Part shown: positions 45,923-55,876 of the stretch, in pieces
How the letters are laid out: every line of letters begins with the position of its first letter
Position numbering within the stretch: position 1 is the first letter of the stretch
Assembly: GCF_015595025.1 (NCBI RefSeq)
Contig: NZ_JADNRL010000009.1
Span: forward strand, 1 to 64,000
Length of the DNA stretch: 64,000 nt
Direction: 5' to 3'
Origin: Halomonas sp. KAO
GTDB lineage: Bacteria; Pseudomonadota; Gammaproteobacteria; Pseudomonadales; Halomonadaceae
Program-made: the position numbers and the translations under genes
Notes under the pieces: model-generated
The model's database searches: none
What the model was told of the DNA's origin: nothing
Seen by the model: the letters and a program-made list of their open reading frames with translations, nothing else

Positions 45923-48900
45923 GACGGGGCTCCCTCGTTGTGCCTGGCATCCGGGGCGAGCTCGTCGGCACCATGCTGGCTGGTCAGTGCTGCGAGGTGC
46001 TCGCCATCGTCCGCCTCCTGGTCGCCGCCATGCTGCAGCTTCTGAATCAGCACCCCGGCCAGCTTGTCGATGGTGGAGGCTTCACTGAGCACCATCACCG
46101 GTACATTGATACCGATACGTGACTCGATGGCAGTCATCAGCTCGACCCCCATCAGCGAGTCGAAGCCCATCTCGTAGACCGAGCGCTGGGTATCGATCTT
46201 CTCCTCATCGATCAGCAGGATGGCGGCGAGCTCGGCGCGCAGCAGGTCGATCACCGCCGTGTGCAGCTCCTTGGGGCTCAGCGTGGCGAAGAGCTCCGCG
46301 AGGTTGTCGCCGTTGTCATCGTTATGGCCATCATCATCGGCCTGGCGGGCGATCTCGTTGAAACGCGGGCTCTGGGCGGTAGGCAGGAAGCGCGCCAGGG
46401 CCGACCAGTCGAGCTCCAGCACGCCCAGGCTGGGGCCGCCGAGCTGCTCGTCGCGACCCAGCAGCAGCTGTTCCATCACCCTCAGGGCATCATCGGAGCG
46501 CAGTGCCGCGCCACCCAGTCGCTCCTGCAGGGCGTCGCGGGTGCGGGTGTTGCGGGCCAGGAAGCCCACATCCTCGATGGCCCCCCAGCGCAGGCAGGTG
46601 GCGGGCAGGCCCTGGTGGCGACGCGCCGCCGCCAGCGCCTCGAGCCAGTGGTTGGCGGCCACATAGCTGGCCTGGCCCGGGTTGCCGAACAGGGTGGTGG
46701 CCGAGGAGTACATGACGAAGAAGTCCAGATCGGCGCCGCGGGTCAGGGCATCCAGATGGCGGGCGCCGTCGATCTTGGGGGCCAGCACCCGGCGGATGCG
46801 CGCCTCGTCCAGGTTCCGAATCAGGCCATCGTCGATTACCGTGGCGGCATGCACGACGCCACGCAGGGGGGGAAGCGTGGCACGGCACTCGCCGAGCAGC
46901 GCCTCCAGCGCCTGGCGGTCGGTGATATCGCAGGCCGCGGCCACCACCTCGACCCCCATGGCCTCGAGCTCGGCGATGCCGGCCCGGGCCTCGTCGCTTG
47001 ACGAACCGCTGCGCCCCACCAGTACCAGGTGGCGGGCGCCGTTTTTCGCAAGCCACTGGGCGGTCTTCAGGCCGAAACCGCCCAGGCCACCGGTGATCAG
47101 GTAGCTGGCCTCGGCCGGTAGGCTGAGGCCAGCCCCCGGCTTGTGTCGGAATTCCGCGGGAGCCTGGGCCTGTTCGTGGGTGACCACCACCTTGCCGATC
47201 TGGCGTGCCTGCTGCATATAGCGGAAGGCCTCGACTACCTGCTGGCTTGCAAAGGCGGTATAGGGCAGCGGGGTGAGGGTGCCGTCCTGGAACAGCGCCA
47301 TCATCTCGCGGAACAGCTGGCCGGTGAGCTCGGGAAGCTCCTTCATCAGCTGATCGGAGTCGATGCCGAAGTAGCTGAGGTTGTTGCGGAACGGGCGCAG
47401 CCCGATATGGGTGTTCTCGTAGAAGTCGCGCTTGCCAAGCTCGAGGAAGCGGCCGAATGGGCGCAGGGCGCGCAGGTTCTGGTTGATCGCCTCGCCGGCC
47501 AGGGAGTTGAGCACCACATCGACGCCGCGGCCTTCGGTTACCTCGAGAACCTCCTCGCCGAAGGTCAGCGAGCGCGAGTCGTAGAGGTGCTCGACCCCCA
47601 GCAGGCGCAGGAAGTCACGCTTCTCGTCACTGCCGACGCTGGCATGGATCTCTGCCCCCAGCCAATGGGCGACCTGGATGGCGGCGATGCCCACACCACC
47701 GGCGGCGCCGTGGATCAGGATCTTCTCACCCGGGGCCAGTCGCGCAAGGTGCTTCAGCGCGTAGTAGACCGTAAAGAAGGTGGTCGGGATCGTGGCCGCC
47801 GCGGCGAAGCTCACGCCCTCGGGCACCGGTGCCACGGCCTGGCGACTGGCGATCAGCCGGTCGCTGAAGCTGGCGGGGCCGAAGCCCACCACCGCATCGC
47901 CCACCGCGAGATCCTCCACCCCGTCGCCCACGGCGGCGACCACGCCGGAGAACTCCAGGCCCAGGGTGGGGCCGGCGAAGCCGTTCTCGATCGCCTCGTC
48001 CGAGAGCAGGCCGAGGGTGTACATGACATCGCGGAAGTTAAGGCCTGTGGCCTGAACGTCGATCTCCACCTCGCCGGGGCCCGGCTGGGGCAGCGCGACC
48101 GGCGTCCAGCGCAAGTGGCGAAGCTGGCCAGGCAGTTCGAAGCCCAGGGTCATCGCCTGGCGTTCGCTCGGCTGCGGCTCCTGGTCGGTCTCGGCAGCGG
48201 GAGTCGGAGCCGGCACGGTACGCAGACGGGTGGCGAAGCGCTGGCCATCGCCGTCGAGCACGATCTCGGTTTCGGCGTCGGGGGCGGTCAGCTCGTCGAG
48301 CAGCGCCTCGATCACGGCATCATCGAGATCCCCTGAGGGGAGGTCGAGCAGGCGGACAGCGTAGCCGGTCGATTCGTTGGCCAGGGAGCGGCCAAAGCCC
48401 CAGAGGGCGGCGTCCAGATTGGGGGCGTCCTCCGAGGGGGAGCCGGCCCCCTCTTGCCACATGGGGGCGACGCCGCGGGTGATCAGCCATAGGCTGGCTT
48501 GCTCGCCGAGGGGCTCGAGGCACTTGGCCCACTGCATGGCGTGCTCGCAGCGCTGCTCTCCCTGGCGTAGATCGATGATAGTGACGGGTCGCCCTTCGCC
48601 ATTCTCGATGGGGTCGACGGCAGCAGTGACCCGGGCCTGGTGGCCGCGGGCGGCCAAACCGGCGGCCAGACGCTCGGCCAGAGAGTGACCAGTGTCGTCG
48701 GCGATCAGCTGGTAGCTGACCGTCTCGACGCTTTCCCCAAGGGCAGAGCCCAAATCCTGCTGAGGGTCCTGATGCCATTGAGCATGGACCAGGTAGGCGC
48801 CGCGCTCGTCGTCTTCCAGCGGGATCTGTTCGATATTGCCGGCGCCGAGGGCTGCGAGTTCGGCGATAACGTCGTCGCGTTCCATGGCCTGCAGCAGGAC

Positions 48901-51900
48901 GCCTTCGTCCTCGAGGCCAGGGGTGGCCAGCAGGATGTCGAGCCAGGCGCTGGGCTGGGTGCCGACTACCAGCAGCTGGGCACCGGGGGCCAGGCGCTGG
49001 GTCGTGGCCTGCAGCAGGCGACGGTTGCGTTCGCGGTGACCGGGCTCGAGGCTGACCAGGGCCAGCTGGGCCTGGGGTCCCCGGACGGCGGCGTCGTCCA
49101 GGCACTCGATATCGATCAGCGGGAAGCGCTGCTGCAGCTGCTCAGCCTGGTGCCAGGCCTGCTCGCCCACGCCGAGGATGGAGTAGTCGCAGCGATCGGG
49201 GTCGAGCAGATCGCAGAGCCGTTCCCCCAGCGCCGGTGCGGCGGCACCGGCCTCGAGCAGGCGCAGGCGCTGGCCGGCGGGCAGCTTCTCGAGAACCGAG
49301 GGCAGCGCCTGGCGCAGGGCCCCGGCGATCGCCTGCCAGCCGGCGGCCCCCGGTAACTGGCGCGTCAGGTTGGCCAGGACATCGGCGTTGAGGCCCAGGT
49401 CGTCGGCCGTGGCCTGGCCCTCCAGCAGCGCCGCGAGGTGCAGGCCGAAGCGCCCCAGGCGCTGTACCGGCGCGAAGTGGTCGGGATAGTCGCGCACCAG
49501 CAGCTGCCAGATCGCCTCGGGAGCGACCGCTTCCTCGTCATCCGTCAGCGTCCAGCCCTGTTCGTCGGCCTCGAGGCGGCCAGCGGCCTGTAGCAGGGCG
49601 AGCAGCTGGTCGAGCAGCCGGCGGCTATCGAGATGGGCCCGCGAGAGTTCGCGGTAGCGCGCCTGGGAGAGGGTGTTATCCGTATTAGCCAGTCGGCGCA
49701 GGGCCTGGGCGGCGAAGGCGTCGGCCAGGCTGTCGAGTAGTGGGTCGACTTCGTTGGCGTAGCGGCGGCCGGTCAGGCGCGTGAAGTCGTCGAGCAGGCT
49801 CGGCATGGCGGCATACAGGGCGCCGAGGTCGAGGGCATCGACGCTGCTGTGGCGCGGCGCCGGGGTCAGCGCCACATCCAGATAGCTGAAGCGCTGGTGG
49901 TGCTGACGACGCAGGCGAATCGCCTTGAAACGTGTCTCGCTGAGCACCGCCACGGCCTGTCCGTCGGCATCGAAGAGCTCGAAGTCGGCGGTGAAGGAGT
50001 GTGGCGCGCGCTTGAGCATGCGCGCATGGGCAAGCGTCGGCACGCCGGCATCGGTGAGCAGCTGGAGGCGGCCGACGCGCACCGGCACGAAGGCCATGCC
50101 GTCGCCGTCGATCCCTTGCCGGCGAGCCTCCTCGGCCAGCAGCGGAATAAACAGCTGGAAGGCGCTGTCGAGGATGCCGGGGTGCAGGTTGAGGGGCTCG
50201 AGGGTGTCGCGAACCGCGGCGGGCGGTTCGATGACCCCGAGGATGCTGTCACCCTCGACCCAGGTCCGGGAAATCGCCTGGAAGGCGGGGCCGTAGTGCA
50301 GCCCCAGCCGTTCGGCCTCGGCGAGATGCTCGGCCAGGCGGATATCGGGCTCGCGAGTGGGCAGAGGCGGGGCCTGGCGGCGCAGCAGAAAGCCACGGCT
50401 CTGCTCCATGACGCGGCCCACGGCATTGAGCTGCCACTCGCCTTCGGCCAGCGGTTCGCGAGAGCGAATCTCGAGACGGCCATCCTCGGGGGCGAGGTGC
50501 AGGCGCATGCGGCGGCCATGCTGGCCGTCGAGCAGCAGGGGAGCGCGGATCTCCAGCTCCTCGAGGTCCAGGAGCTCGGCATCATGCCGGTGGCGGGCGG
50601 CGGCCAGGACGAGTTCGACGAAGCCGGCACCGGGAAACACGGCCCCTTCGCCGACCACATGGTCGGCCAGCCAGGGCAGGCGGCCGGTATCGAGCTGGCT
50701 CTCCCAGGTATGGTCTTGCTGCGCCAGGCGATAGCCGAGCAGCGGATGTTCGTAGTCGCGTTCGAGCAGCTTCTGACCCTCGGCGGTGCCGGTGAGCCAG
50801 TAGCGTTCACGCTGCCAGGGGTAGCGGGGCAGCTCGACGAACTGGCCGGCGACCGGGAACCAGCGGGTGTGCTGCAGCGGCATGCCGCTGAGCAGTGCCT
50901 GGCCGATGGCCTGGGTCATGCATGCAGCGCCAGGCTTCTCGCGCTCCAGGGTAGCGAGCACTTGGCCGTCGCTCTCGCGGTCACGCAGGGCATCGCTCAG
51001 GTAGCGACGCAGAATGGGGTGGGCGCCGATCTCGATGAACAGGCGGGTGCCGTCGTCGATCAGCGCCTTGATGGCGTCGTCGAAGCGCACCGGCTGGCGA
51101 ATATTGTGCCACCAGTAGTCAGCACCCAGCTCGCGACCGGTCAGGCGCTCACCGGTAACCGTGGAGATATAGGGGAGCGTCTCCTCGCGGGGGGTGATAG
51201 CCCTGAGCGAGTCGATCACCCCGGCCTCGATGGGGTCCATGGACGGGCTATGGAAGGCGTAATCCAGCGGCAGACGCTTGGCGAAGGTGCCGGCCTCCTT
51301 CAGGGCCTGCTCGAGGCGCGTCAGGGCGGCCGGGTCGCCGGCCAGGGTGACGCCCCGTGAGCTGTTGATACCCGCCAGGTGCACCCCCGGGTAGTCGCCG
51401 GTGGCGAGCCACTCCTCGATCTCCCGCTCGCCGAGCGCCACGGCGCTCATCTCGCCCTGGCCCCGGGTCTTGCCCTGGTGGTGGCTGCGGAAGTAGATGA
51501 CCTTGACCGCATCCTCAAGGCTGAGGGCGCCACAGGCCCAGGCCGCGGCGACCTCACCCACGCTATGGCCCGCCACGGCGGCTGGCGCGATGCCATGGTG
51601 GCGCAATAGTCGGGTGAGGCCGACCTGCACGGCGAAGAGCGTTGGCTGGGCGATCTCGGTCTGAGCCAGTCGCTCCTCTGCATTAGGCCCCTCCCCACTA
51701 CCACCCTCACCGGTGCGCCCCTCTTCGTTGCGCCCCTCGAGCTCGGCGCGCAGCGAGAAGTCGCCATAGCGCTGAAAGAGAGCATCCACCTCATCCACTG
51801 CGACGGCGAAGATGGCCGAGCCTGCCAGCAGGTCGGCGCCCATGCGTGCCCACTGGCAGCCGTTGCCGGCATAGATAAAGCCGGGTGCGCTGGGGTCGAC

Positions 51901-53490
51901 CAGGCGTTGCCCCAGGGTGACCTCGGCGGGATCCTCCTGGTCAGGGTCGGCGAAGGTGGAAAGCAGGCGGGCGGCCTCGGCCTTGCTGTCGGCAAACAGC
52001 AGGGCGCCATCCCGATGGTGCTCGCGATGGTGGTGCAGGCTGTGGGCGATATCGTAGAGGTCGGCGTCACTCTCCTGGAGCCAGGCGGCGAGGTCGCCGG
52101 CCATGGCCCTAAGGGCGGGCTCGCCGCGCGCCGAGAGGCGCAGCGGCAAGGCACCGCGCGGCTCGGTGGCGCTGTGGGGCCTGATAGCGTCGTACGACTC
52201 AGCGGTGGACGCAGGCTGCGGCGCACTCTCCAGGATAACGTGGGCGTTGGCACCGCCGAAGCCGAAGGAGTTGACGCCGATCACCAGGCGGCCCTCGGGC
52301 TTCAGGGGGTGGGCCTCGGTCACGACCTCGAGATTCCACTCATCGAACTTGATGTTGGGGTTCAGCTTGCGGATGCCGATGGTCGCGGGCACCTCGCGGT
52401 GCTGCAGGCTGTAGAGCGCCTTGGCCAGGCCGGCCACACCGGAGGCGGTCTCCAGATGGCCGACATTGCTCTTCACCGAGCCGATGGGCAGCGGTGTCTG
52501 GCGGTGCTTGGCCAGGGCCTCGCCGATGGCACGGGTCTCGATGGGGTCGCCCACCGCGGTGCCGGTGCCGTGAGCCTCCAGGTAGTCGATCTCGTCGGGT
52601 GAGATGCCGGCCTGGGCGTAAGCCTGGCGCATCAGTGCCACCTGGGCGCTGGGGTTGGGAACGGTCAGCCCTGACTTGTGGCCATCGGTGTTGACCGACG
52701 AGCCCGCCACCACGGCGAGGATGTGGTCGCCATCGGCCATCGCCTTGTCGTAATCCTTGAGCAGGAAGAGTCCGGCCCCTTCGGAACGCACATAGCCGTT
52801 GCCGTCCGCGTCGAACACCTGGCAGCGACCGGTGGCGGAGAGCATGCTCGCCTTGGAGAAGATGATGAAACCGTAGGGGTGCAGGTGCAGGCTGATGCCG
52901 CCGGCGAGCGCCATATCGGTTTCGCCGGAGCGGATCGCCTGGCAAGCCTGGTGAAAGGCAACCAGTGACGAGGAGCAGGCGGTATCCAGCGACATGCTCG
53001 GCCCATGCAGGTCGAACACGTAGGAGAGTCGGTTGGAGGCGATGCTCGAGGTATTGCCGGTGGCGGTGGAGGCGTCGATAGCCGCCATGTCATCGGCGAT
53101 GCGATAGGCATAGTCCATGCTGGCGATGCCCACGAAGACCCCGCACTGGCTGCCGCGCAGAGTGGAGGGCACCACGCCGGCGCTCTCCATGGCCTCCCAG
53201 GCCAGCTCCAGCAACATGCGCTGCTGGGGATCCATGCTGGTGGCCTCGCGCGGAGAGATGCCGAAGAATTCGGCATCGAAGCCGCTGATATCTCCCAGGC
53301 TACCGGCGGCAAAGGTCACGCTGGTACCGGGGTGGCGGCGGTCGGGGTGCTGGTAGGCCTCATGGCTCCAGCGATCCTCGGCGACGTGGGTCACCAGGTC
53401 CTTTTCGGCTTGCAGATCACGCCAGAACGTTTCGGATGTAGTACCCGGAAAACGGTGGGCAGCGCCGATAATGGCAACACGTCGAGTCAT
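45919..53490 (-). CDS. rkpA: Highly reducing type I polyketide/fatty acid synthase (RkpA-like)
   Basis: 2523 residues, one module. KS about 1-425 (Cys172 in DTACSSSL; EAHGTGT; KSNVGHLE). AT about 535-860 (GHSVGE near 640; YAFHSPSM). DH about 905-1190 (WLADHVVGEGAVFPG near 945; GILDSAF near 1110). A region of about 350 residues resembles a methyltransferase that has lost its SAM loop. ER about 1790-2105 (LNFRDVMYTLG; HGAAGGVGIAAIQVA). KR about 2130-2310 (ITGGLGGFG; YVAAN). ACP about 2410-2500 (GFDSLMGVEL). No thioesterase. Full reduction implies a saturated, fatty-acid-like chain made iteratively. Size, order and neighbours match RkpA of the Sinorhizobium rkp-1 region. Start ATG overlaps the previous stop by four bases. 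Confidence 0.95.
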   Translation of the reverse strand: MTRRVAIIGAAHRFPGTTSETFWRDLQAEKDLVTHVAEDRWSHEAYQHPDRRHPGTSVTFAAGSLGDISGFDAEFFGISPREATSMDPQQRMLLELAWEAMESAGVVPSTLRGSQCGVFVGIASMDYAYRIADDMAAIDASTATGNTSSIASNRLSYVFDLHGPSMSLDTACSSSLVAFHQACQAIRSGETDMALAGGISLHLHPYGFIIFSKASMLSATGRCQVFDADGNGYVRSEGAGLFLLKDYDKAMADGDHILAVVAGSSVNTDGHKSGLTVPNPSAQVALMRQAYAQAGISPDEIDYLEAHGTGTAVGDPIETRAIGEALAKHRQTPLPIGSVKSNVGHLETASGVAGLAKALYSLQHREVPATIGIRKLNPNIKFDEWNLEVVTEAHPLKPEGRLVIGVNSFGFGGANAHVILESAPQPASTAESYDAIRPHSATEPRGALPLRLSARGEPALRAMAGDLAAWLQESDADLYDIAHSLHHHREHHRDGALLFADSKAEAARLLSTFADPDQEDPAEVTLGQRLVDPSAPGFIYAGNGCQWARMGADLLAGSAIFAVAVDEVDALFQRYGDFSLRAELEGRNEEGRTGEGGSGEGPNAEERLAQTEIAQPTLFAVQVGLTRLLRHHGIAPAAVAGHSVGEVAAAWACGALSLEDAVKVIYFRSHHQGKTRGQGEMSAVALGEREIEEWLATGDYPGVHLAGINSSRGVTLAGDPAALTRLEQALKEAGTFAKRLPLDYAFHSPSMDPIEAGVIDSLRAITPREETLPYISTVTGERLTGRELGADYWWHNIRQPVRFDDAIKALIDDGTRLFIEIGAHPILRRYLSDALRDRESDGQVLATLEREKPGAACMTQAIGQALLSGMPLQHTRWFPVAGQFVELPRYPWQRERYWLTGTAEGQKLLERDYEHPLLGYRLAQQDHTWESQLDTGRLPWLADHVVGEGAVFPGAGFVELVLAAARHRHDAELLDLEELEIRAPLLLDGQHGRRMRLHLAPEDGRLEIRSREPLAEGEWQLNAVGRVMEQSRGFLLRRQAPPLPTREPDIRLAEHLAEAERLGLHYGPAFQAISRTWVEGDSILGVIEPPAAVRDTLEPLNLHPGILDSAFQLFIPLLAEEARRQGIDGDGMAFVPVRVGRLQLLTDAGVPTLAHARMLKRAPHSFTADFELFDADGQAVAVLSETRFKAIRLRRQHHQRFSYLDVALTPAPRHSSVDALDLGALYAAMPSLLDDFTRLTGRRYANEVDPLLDSLADAFAAQALRRLANTDNTLSQARYRELSRAHLDSRRLLDQLLALLQAAGRLEADEQGWTLTDDEEAVAPEAIWQLLVRDYPDHFAPVQRLGRFGLHLAALLEGQATADDLGLNADVLANLTRQLPGAAGWQAIAGALRQALPSVLEKLPAGQRLRLLEAGAAAPALGERLCDLLDPDRCDYSILGVGEQAWHQAEQLQQRFPLIDIECLDDAAVRGPQAQLALVSLEPGHRERNRRLLQATTQRLAPGAQLLVVGTQPSAWLDILLATPGLEDEGVLLQAMERDDVIAELAALGAGNIEQIPLEDDERGAYLVHAQWHQDPQQDLGSALGESVETVSYQLIADDTGHSLAERLAAGLAARGHQARVTAAVDPIENGEGRPVTIIDLRQGEQRCEHAMQWAKCLEPLGEQASLWLITRGVAPMWQEGAGSPSEDAPNLDAALWGFGRSLANESTGYAVRLLDLPSGDLDDAVIEALLDELTAPDAETEIVLDGDGQRFATRLRTVPAPTPAAETDQEPQPSERQAMTLGFELPGQLRHLRWTPVALPQPGPGEVEIDVQATGLNFRDVMYTLGLLSDEAIENGFAGPTLGLEFSGVVAAVGDGVEDLAVGDAVVGFGPASFSDRLIASRQAVAPVPEGVSFAAAATIPTTFFTVYYALKHLARLAPGEKILIHGAAGGVGIAAIQVAHWLGAEIHASVGSDEKRDFLRLLGVEHLYDSRSLTFGEEVLEVTEGRGVDVVLNSLAGEAINQNLRALRPFGRFLELGKRDFYENTHIGLRPFRNNLSYFGIDSDQLMKELPELTGQLFREMMALFQDGTLTPLPYTAFASQQVVEAFRYMQQARQIGKVVVTHEQAQAPAEFRHKPGAGLSLPAEASYLITGGLGGFGLKTAQWLAKNGARHLVLVGRSGSSSDEARAGIAELEAMGVEVVAAACDITDRQALEALLGECRATLPPLRGVVHAATVIDDGLIRNLDEARIRRVLAPKIDGARHLDALTRGADLDFFVMYSSATTLFGNPGQASYVAANHWLEALAAARRHQGLPATCLRWGAIEDVGFLARNTRTRDALQERLGGAALRSDDALRVMEQLLLGRDEQLGGPSLGVLELDWSALARFLPTAQSPRFNEIARQADDDGHNDDNGDNLAELFATLSPKELHTAVIDLLRAELAAILLIDEEKIDTQRSVYEMGFDSLMGVELMTAIESRIGINVPVMVLSEASTIDKLAGVLIQKLQHGGDQEADDGEHLAALTSQHGADELAPDARHNEGAPS

Positions 53491-55103
53491 GCTTGCTCCT
53501 GCGAGTGACGCCGAGGCGCCACGCTTGTGTCCTTGGGGGTGTTATTTACGACGTCCTGTCGACTGGGTGAGCAGGGTTGAGTGTATTCAACAATCTGTTG
53601 AAGCAGTTCAACACCCAGTTCAGCGACGTGACGCTGAAGAGGGCACCGTGGTGGCCGGGATCGCTGCGTCGACCAGATCAGGTAGTCCGTGGTGCCTGCT
53701 GGATCGCCCAGGTGGCCATAGGCCTTGTCCATGATGGGCACATGATCACCATACCAGCACAGCAGGCCACCTCGCGTCTCCTGAGCCAGGCGCTGGCTCA
53801 CGGCGCCCAGCATGGCGTCCGCATTGCCTAGATGGCGCAGGTAGACCGCCAGATCGTCGAATCGTGCGCGCTCGCTGTCGCAGTCGACGTCTCGCGCCAG
53901 GCGCTTCCAGTCCTCCTTCCTGGGCGGCTCCAGATTCAGCGGGCCATGATTCTCCATGGTGATGACAAGGATGAAAAGTGGCTGGTCGTCGGCGGTGTCG
54001 AGGAGTCGGCACACGCGCTCGGCTAGCGCCGCATCGCCGATATACTGACCATCCTTCTCACAATCATCAAAATCACCGATATCCAGAAACTCATCGATGC
54101 CAAGCGCCGGCAGTACGCGATCACGCTGGTAGAAGCTGGCGGGGTAGGGATGTATGGCCACGCAGCGATAGCCCCACTGCTTGACCGCACGTAGCAGGTT
54201 GGGGGGCGGCTGGAGCGAGAAGCGGGCATAGGGGCTGAACTGGTGAATCCCCAGTCCTTCTGGTGTCAAGCCACTGAGAAAGGCGGCCTCCGTGCGAACC
54301 GTATTGGCGCCCCAGGCGGGCACCGTCAGTGGGCCATGAGAGAGGCTCGTGGCCTTTAGCCGGTCCCAGTGGGGGAGCACGTCCGGGCAGACGGCATCGC
54401 TCCAGCGACGCGGGTCGAAGAATGACTCGCTCTGCACCGCCACCACATGGGGCAGCCCATCGCGATTGACGGTGGGCGGAGTGCGGAACTCCTGCGGCGA
54501 TCGCCGCTCGTCCAAGGGTTGCTTGAGCCGGCGCGCATAGCTCCATAGATAGGCGTAGAGCCCCAGCGCGACCAGGTCTTCGGCGGGCCGCAGGGTAATC
54601 GCCGGCAGACGCCGCAACCCGGCCACCATCAGGCCAATACCCGCCACCGTCAGTGCGGCGACGGAGAGCAGGGCGGCCTTGGTCCCCACGTCGTCGAGCC
54701 ACCAGGGCTCGAGCCACAGGAAGGCGGCGATGGCGAAGGCCCCGGCCAGGCTTGCGCCGATCGCCAGCCCGATGCCGAAGAAGGGCACGTAGAGGCGCGG
54801 GTGACGCATGGCGTCGAGGAAGTAGGCGAAGTCCTGCGCCAGAAAGGGTTCCTTGAGCGAGTGCCACTTCACGTGGTGGCTCTGCAGCAGCACCAGCTGG
54901 AGAGAGAGGATAAAGGCGGTGGCAAACCAGGGGCGCTGCACCACCAGCAGATAGGCGGCATACAGCAGGCACCAGGTGCCGAGATGCACCAGCAGGGTCG
55001 CCGGTGGACGTTGCCAGCATGGCGTGACCCGGGGGCGCACCAGACCCTCCAGCAGGAGGCTGGCCCCACCGCCCAGCGTAAAGGCGAGCAGTAGGGCCGT
55101 CAT
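53487..55103 (-). CDS. rkpI: LtaS-like membrane phosphotransferase (RkpI-like)
   Basis: 538 residues, ATG 55103 overlapping the dehydrogenase stop. About five membrane helices in the first 185 residues (FILSLQLVLLQS, FFGIGLAIGASLAGAFAIAA, ALTVAGIGLMVAGL), then a periplasmic alkaline-phosphatase-superfamily domain: VVAVQSESFFDPRRW, GANTVRTEAAFLSGL with the probable Thr nucleophile, VITMENHGPLN, and CWYGDHVPIMDKAYG. LtaS, OpgB and PE-transferases share this layout and move phosphoglycerol or phosphoethanolamine from membrane lipids. Between a dehydrogenase and a PKS, it may add a phospho head group to the new lipid (inference). Confidence 0.8.
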   Translation of the reverse strand: MTALLLAFTLGGGASLLLEGLVRPRVTPCWQRPPATLLVHLGTWCLLYAAYLLVVQRPWFATAFILSLQLVLLQSHHVKWHSLKEPFLAQDFAYFLDAMRHPRLYVPFFGIGLAIGASLAGAFAIAAFLWLEPWWLDDVGTKAALLSVAALTVAGIGLMVAGLRRLPAITLRPAEDLVALGLYAYLWSYARRLKQPLDERRSPQEFRTPPTVNRDGLPHVVAVQSESFFDPRRWSDAVCPDVLPHWDRLKATSLSHGPLTVPAWGANTVRTEAAFLSGLTPEGLGIHQFSPYARFSLQPPPNLLRAVKQWGYRCVAIHPYPASFYQRDRVLPALGIDEFLDIGDFDDCEKDGQYIGDAALAERVCRLLDTADDQPLFILVITMENHGPLNLEPPRKEDWKRLARDVDCDSERARFDDLAVYLRHLGNADAMLGAVSQRLAQETRGGLLCWYGDHVPIMDKAYGHLGDPAGTTDYLIWSTQRSRPPRCPLQRHVAELGVELLQQIVEYTQPCSPSRQDVVNNTPKDTSVAPRRHSQEQA

Positions 55104-55876
55104 GGCTTAACCCCGTAGCCGAACCAGCCCACCAGACGCTGGGCGAGGCCGGCGGGGAGCACGGCCAGACACCAGGTGCCGAAGGCCAGCGGGAAAGGAA
55201 AGCTGATGCGGGCGCGATTGCGCTGGACGCCGCGCCGAATGACGCGGGCCGCCCGCTCGGCCGACCATAACCAGGGCTTGGGGCCCGGCATGCCATGGGC
55301 CATGGCCGAGGCGACATAGCCCGGCATGACCACGGTAACCCCCACCCCATGGGGGGCCAGCCAGCCGCGCAGGGCTTCCCCATAGGCCTTGATGCCTGCC
55401 TTGCTGGCACTGTAGCTGGGAGTGGCCGGTAGCCCATGCCAGGCCGCCAGCGAACTGATAAAGACGATCTGACCGCTGCCCCGCGCCTGCATGCGTGGCG
55501 CGAGCTCCTGAGCGATACGCATGGGCACCCGTAGATTGAGCGTCATCAGCCGGCTGGCGGCGTCAACCCCCTCTCCGTTGCCGTCTGGCTGGTGACTGAT
55601 ATTGATACCGGCGGCCAGGATGACCAGGTCCGGCAGGCGAGCGTCCCTGAGCGTTTCCAGCCAGCGGAGCAGGGCGTCGGTGTCGGTCAGGTCGTGAGGC
55701 GACAGGGTGACCTCGGCCCCCAGGGCGAGGCATCGTCCGGCGAGCGCTTCCAGCGCTTGACGGTTGCGTCCGTTGAGCATCAGCTCGACGCCGGGTTCGG
55801 CATAGGCCAGGGCCAGGGCACCGCCGATGGCGCCGCTGGCACCGGTAATCAGGATCAGGCGGCGTTCGGCAAGCAT
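55100..55876 (-). CDS. rkpH: Short-chain dehydrogenase/reductase (RkpH-like)
   Basis: About 258 residues from ATG 55876; a GTG nine bases earlier is possible. SDR features: LITGASGAIGGALALAYA, NGRNRQALEAL, LVILAAGINISHQ, FISSLAAWHGLPATPSYSASKAG (catalytic Ser, Tyr, Lys), and PGYVASAMAHGMPGPKP. A C-terminal hydrophobic segment (FPFPLAFGTWCLAVLPAGLA) suggests membrane attachment. In the operon it would reduce the keto group left by the oxoamine synthase, as 3-ketosphinganine reductase does. It overlaps kpsS by about 22 bases. Confidence 0.88.
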   Translation of the reverse strand: MLAERRLILITGASGAIGGALALAYAEPGVELMLNGRNRQALEALAGRCLALGAEVTLSPHDLTDTDALLRWLETLRDARLPDLVILAAGINISHQPDGNGEGVDAASRLMTLNLRVPMRIAQELAPRMQARGSGQIVFISSLAAWHGLPATPSYSASKAGIKAYGEALRGWLAPHGVGVTVVMPGYVASAMAHGMPGPKPWLWSAERAARVIRRGVQRNRARISFPFPLAFGTWCLAVLPAGLAQRLVGWFGYGVKP

